Source of the DNA: Bacillota bacterium
Lineage (GTDB): Bacteria; Bacillota_A; Clostridia; Lachnospirales; Lachnospiraceae
Direction: 5' to 3'
Length of the DNA: 8,184 nucleotides
NCBI GenBank assembly: GCA_023443925.1
Contig: JAEZSL010000164.1
Coordinates: 1-8,184, forward strand
A program made the translations under genes and the position numbers. The notes below the pieces were generated by a model, which ran no database searches, was not told where the DNA came from, and saw only the letters and a program-made list of their open reading frames with translations. This document shows, one piece after another, positions 6,265 to 8,184 of the stretch. Within the stretch, counting starts at the first letter, position 1. Every line of letters starts with the position of its first letter.

Positions 6265-6312
6265 AGAACCTTTCCGTTTGAATTATTCGGAAAGGTTTTC
6301 CTTTTTTATTAT
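6265..6312 (+). terminator. Intrinsic terminator after hisC
   Basis: AACCTTTCCG (6267-6276) pairs perfectly with CGGAAAGGTT (6288-6297) around an 11-nt loop. G6266-T6298 and A6265-T6299 can extend the stem. A T-rich run, TTTTCCTTTTTTATT, follows from the end of the stem. It lies 12 bp after the hisC stop and ends before the glnS promoter, so it separates the two transcription units. Confidence 0.92.
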
Positions 6313-6325
6313 TTAATTACCTGCT

Positions 6326-6354
6326 TTGACTAATAAAACTAATTGTGGTATTAT
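6326..6354 (+). promoter_or_regulatory. Sigma-A-type promoter of glnS
   Basis: The -35 TTGACT (6326-6331) and -10 TATTAT (6349-6354) are spaced by exactly 17 bp, and TGG before the -10 supplies an extended -10 TG. The predicted start is near 6361, giving a leader of about 33 nt. That is far too short for a T-box riboswitch, so glnS is not under T-box control here. Confidence 0.85.
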
Positions 6355-6379
6355 ATAGCTTATGAAAACACACTGCTTT

Positions 6380-6386
6380 AAGGAGG
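6380..6386 (+). promoter_or_regulatory. Strong ribosome binding site that fixes the glnS start at 6394
   Basis: AAGGAGG at 6380-6386 is 7 nt before ATG 6394. A second in-frame ATG at 6448 has a weaker AAGGA (6436-6440) at 7 nt and would give a 555-residue protein closer to the family's usual N-terminus, so secondary initiation cannot be excluded. Confidence 0.75.
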
Positions 6387-6393
6387 AACTGCC

Positions 6394-8115
6394 ATGGATA
6401 CGGTAGGCACAGGGCTAGACAATACGGAATTGCATAAGGATACGGATATGCAGGCGGAAAAAGAAACGATTTCAAAGAATTTTATAGAGCAAATTATTGA
6501 TAAGGATCTTAAGGAAGGCAATTGTACGGCGGTAATGACCAGATTCCCGCCGGAACCCAACGGATATCTTCATATTGGACATGCCAAATCTATTTTATTA
6601 AATTATGGTCTGGCTAAAAAATATGGAGGCAGATTTAATTTAAGGTTTGATGATACAAATCCCACCAAAGAAAAAACTGAATTTGTGGAATCGATTATCG
6701 CAGATGTAAAATGGATCGGCGGGGATTTTGAAGACAGGCTTTTCTTTGCATCCAATTATTTTGAACAGATGTATGAAGGGGCAGTGAAGCTGATAAAAAA
6801 AGGCAAGGCTTATGTATGCGATCTCACGCCGGAGGAAATCCGTGAATACCGTGGTACCTTAACAGAGCCCGGTAAAAACAGCCCTTATAGAGACAGGACA
6901 GTGGAAGAAAACATAAGCTTATTCGAAGCTATGAAAAATGGTGAATTCCCGGATGGTTCCAAGGTACTCAGAGCTAAAATCGACATGGCTTCCCCCAATA
7001 TTAATATGAGAGATCCTATAATATACCGTATAGCCAGGATGACACATCACAATACCGGTGATAAATGGTGCATATATCCTATGTATGATTTTGCTCATCC
7101 GATCGAAGATGCTATAGAGGGTATTACACATTCAATCTGTACACTGGAATTTGAAGACCACAGACCTTTATATGACTGGGTGGTAACGGAACTTGAATAT
7201 GTCAATCCTCCAAAACAGATAGAATTTGCAAAATTATATCTGACCAATGTAATAACAGGAAAGAGATATATTAAGAAACTTGTAGAGGAAGGCATTGTAG
7301 ATGGCTGGGATGACCCCAGGCTGGTTTCCATCAGTGCTCTTCGAAGGAGAGGTTTTACTCCGGAATCCATCAAAATGTTTATGGAACTGTGCGGTGTATC
7401 AAAAAGTCAGAGTTCTGTGGATTACTCCATGTTAGAATACTGTATCCGGGAAGACTTAAAGTTAAAGAAACCCCGTGTAATGGCAGTTCTGGACCCCGTG
7501 AAACTGGTAATAACCAATTATCCGGAGGGACAGGTGGAATATGTCGACGTATCCAATAATCAGGAAAATGAAGAGATGGGACTTAGAAAAGTTCCTTTTA
7601 GCCGTGAATTGTATATCGACAGACAGGACTTTATGATAGAACCCCCTAAGAAGTATTTCCGTTTGTATCCCGGGAATGAAGTACGCTTGATGAACGCTTA
7701 TTTTGTGACCTGTACAGATTATGTAACAGACGACGAAGGTAATGTGACGGAAGTACACTGTACTTATGATCCGGAGACAAGGAGTGGCAGCGGTTTTACC
7801 GGACGTAAAGTAAAAGGAACCATCCACTGGGTTGCAGCCTCTACAGCAGAGAAAGCCGAAGTGAGATTATATGAGAATATTGTGGATGAAGAAAAAGGTG
7901 TTTATAACGAAGACGGAAGTCTTAATTTAAATCCGGATTCCATAACCATATTAAAGGAGTGCTTTATCGAACCAAGTGTAAAAGGTTCAAAAGCATATGA
8001 CAGTTATCAATTTTTAAGACATGGTTATTTCTGTGTGGATTCCAAGGATTCTTCAGAAGAGCACCTGGTATTTAACCGGATTGTATCCCTTAAGAGCTCA
8101 TATAAACCCGTATAA
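6394..8115 (+). CDS. glnS: Glutaminyl-tRNA synthetase
   Basis: Cytosolic class I aminoacyl-tRNA synthetase that attaches glutamine to tRNA-Gln using ATP. The 573-residue protein aligns by eye along its length with bacterial GlnRS (E. coli 554). Seen: [15 protein letters not shown] (52-66) with the HIGH signature at 60-63, LRFDDTNP (83-90), the GlnRS-type segment [16 protein letters not shown] (242-257), GWDDPR (304-309) with LRRRGFT, and CIREDLK (350-356) followed by the C-terminal anticodon-binding beta-barrels, including [11 protein letters not shown] (470-480). The usual MSK-type second signature is replaced by ITGKRY (287-292), which keeps the lysine. The assignment as GlnRS rather than GltX rests on the C-terminal beta-barrel half. 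The first 18 residues, before Met19, are an extension of unclear use. It is transcribed from its own promoter and probably continues into the next gene, 13 bp downstream. Confidence 0.96.
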   Translation: MDTVGTGLDNTELHKDTDMQAEKETISKNFIEQIIDKDLKEGNCTAVMTRFPPEPNGYLHIGHAKSILLNYGLAKKYGGRFNLRFDDTNPTKEKTEFVESIIADVKWIGGDFEDRLFFASNYFEQMYEGAVKLIKKGKAYVCDLTPEEIREYRGTLTEPGKNSPYRDRTVEENISLFEAMKNGEFPDGSKVLRAKIDMASPNINMRDPIIYRIARMTHHNTGDKWCIYPMYDFAHPIEDAIEGITHSICTLEFEDHRPLYDWVVTELEYVNPPKQIEFAKLYLTNVITGKRYIKKLVEEGIVDGWDDPRLVSISALRRRGFTPESIKMFMELCGVSKSQSSVDYSMLEYCIREDLKLKKPRVMAVLDPVKLVITNYPEGQVEYVDVSNNQENEEMGLRKVPFSRELYIDRQDFMIEPPKKYFRLYPGNEVRLMNAYFVTCTDYVTDDEGNVTEVHCTYDPETRSGSGFTGRKVKGTIHWVAASTAEKAEVRLYENIVDEEKGVYNEDGSLNLNPDSITILKECFIEPSVKGSKAYDSYQFLRHGYFCVDSKDSSEEHLVFNRIVSLKSSYKPV

Positions 8116-8128
8116 AGGAGGATGAAGA

Positions 8129-8184
8129 ATGGCAAATTTATTTTCAGGACTGGAAGCCTTTGGGCTTGGTAAAATGTCTAATCT
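8129..8184 (+). CDS. Start of an unidentified gene (18 codons visible, runs off the window)
   Basis: AAGGAGGA (8115-8122), overlapping the last base of the glnS stop codon, lies 7 nt before ATG 8129. The visible protein is MANLFSGLEAFGLGKMSN. The opening FSGLEAFGLG resembles, from memory, the start of conserved uncharacterised Clostridia proteins of the DUF2225 type, but 18 residues are too few to assign a family. The 13-bp gap implies cotranscription with glnS. An ATG at 8122 in another frame closes after 16 codons and is less well placed. Confidence 0.75.
   Translation, partial: MANLFSGLEAFGLGKMSN

Noticed and set aside
6254..6393. T-box riboswitch upstream of glnS
   Set aside because: Only about 33 nt lie between the promoter's predicted start and the ATG, and the hairpin in the gap is upstream of the promoter and serves as the hisC terminator.

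Overview
The window looks like a chromosomal segment of a low-GC, strictly Gram-positive-type Clostridia, most likely Lachnospiraceae. This is inferred from the AT-rich composition, strong AAGGAGG-type ribosome binding sites, the style of the GlnRS sequence, and Clostridia-like branched-chain amino acid transporter proteins. No species can be named from the sequence alone. All recognised genes lie on the + strand, and no protein gene on the - strand is supported.

Layout. (1) Bases 1-2318: the 3' part of a branched-chain amino acid ABC transporter operon, livM (5' end outside the window), livG and livF, closely spaced. (2) 2416-3039: a cytidylate-kinase-like P-loop protein, 97 bp after livF and possibly on the same transcript. 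(3) 3040-3820: a 781-bp non-coding stretch holding an 18-bp AT-rich tandem repeat, a long-stemmed hairpin (3376-3456), a 212-bp fold-back palindrome with very G-rich/C-rich ends (3512-3723), and a good promoter overlapped by an operator-like palindrome. (4) 3821-5008: a fold-type I PLP aminotransferase of the aspartate/aromatic group. (5) 5009-5188: a leader with a small hairpin. (6) 5189-6253: hisC-like histidinol-phosphate aminotransferase, ending at a clear intrinsic terminator (6265-6312). (7) 6326-8115: its own extended -10 promoter, then glnS. (8) 8129 onward: the first 18 codons of another gene, probably cotranscribed with glnS.

How the genes work together. Most of the window is amino acid metabolism: uptake of Leu/Ile/Val-type substrates (LivMGF), two transaminases, and glutaminyl-tRNA charging. 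The genes fall into at least three transcription units (liv with or without the kinase; aminotransferase with or without hisC; glnS plus the downstream gene) rather than one pathway operon.

The protein genes are ordinary. The part least explained is the 3040-3820 gap, where the GC-rich fold-back element sits in very AT-rich DNA directly upstream of the aminotransferase promoter. No defence system, CRISPR array, transposase or phage gene is visible.
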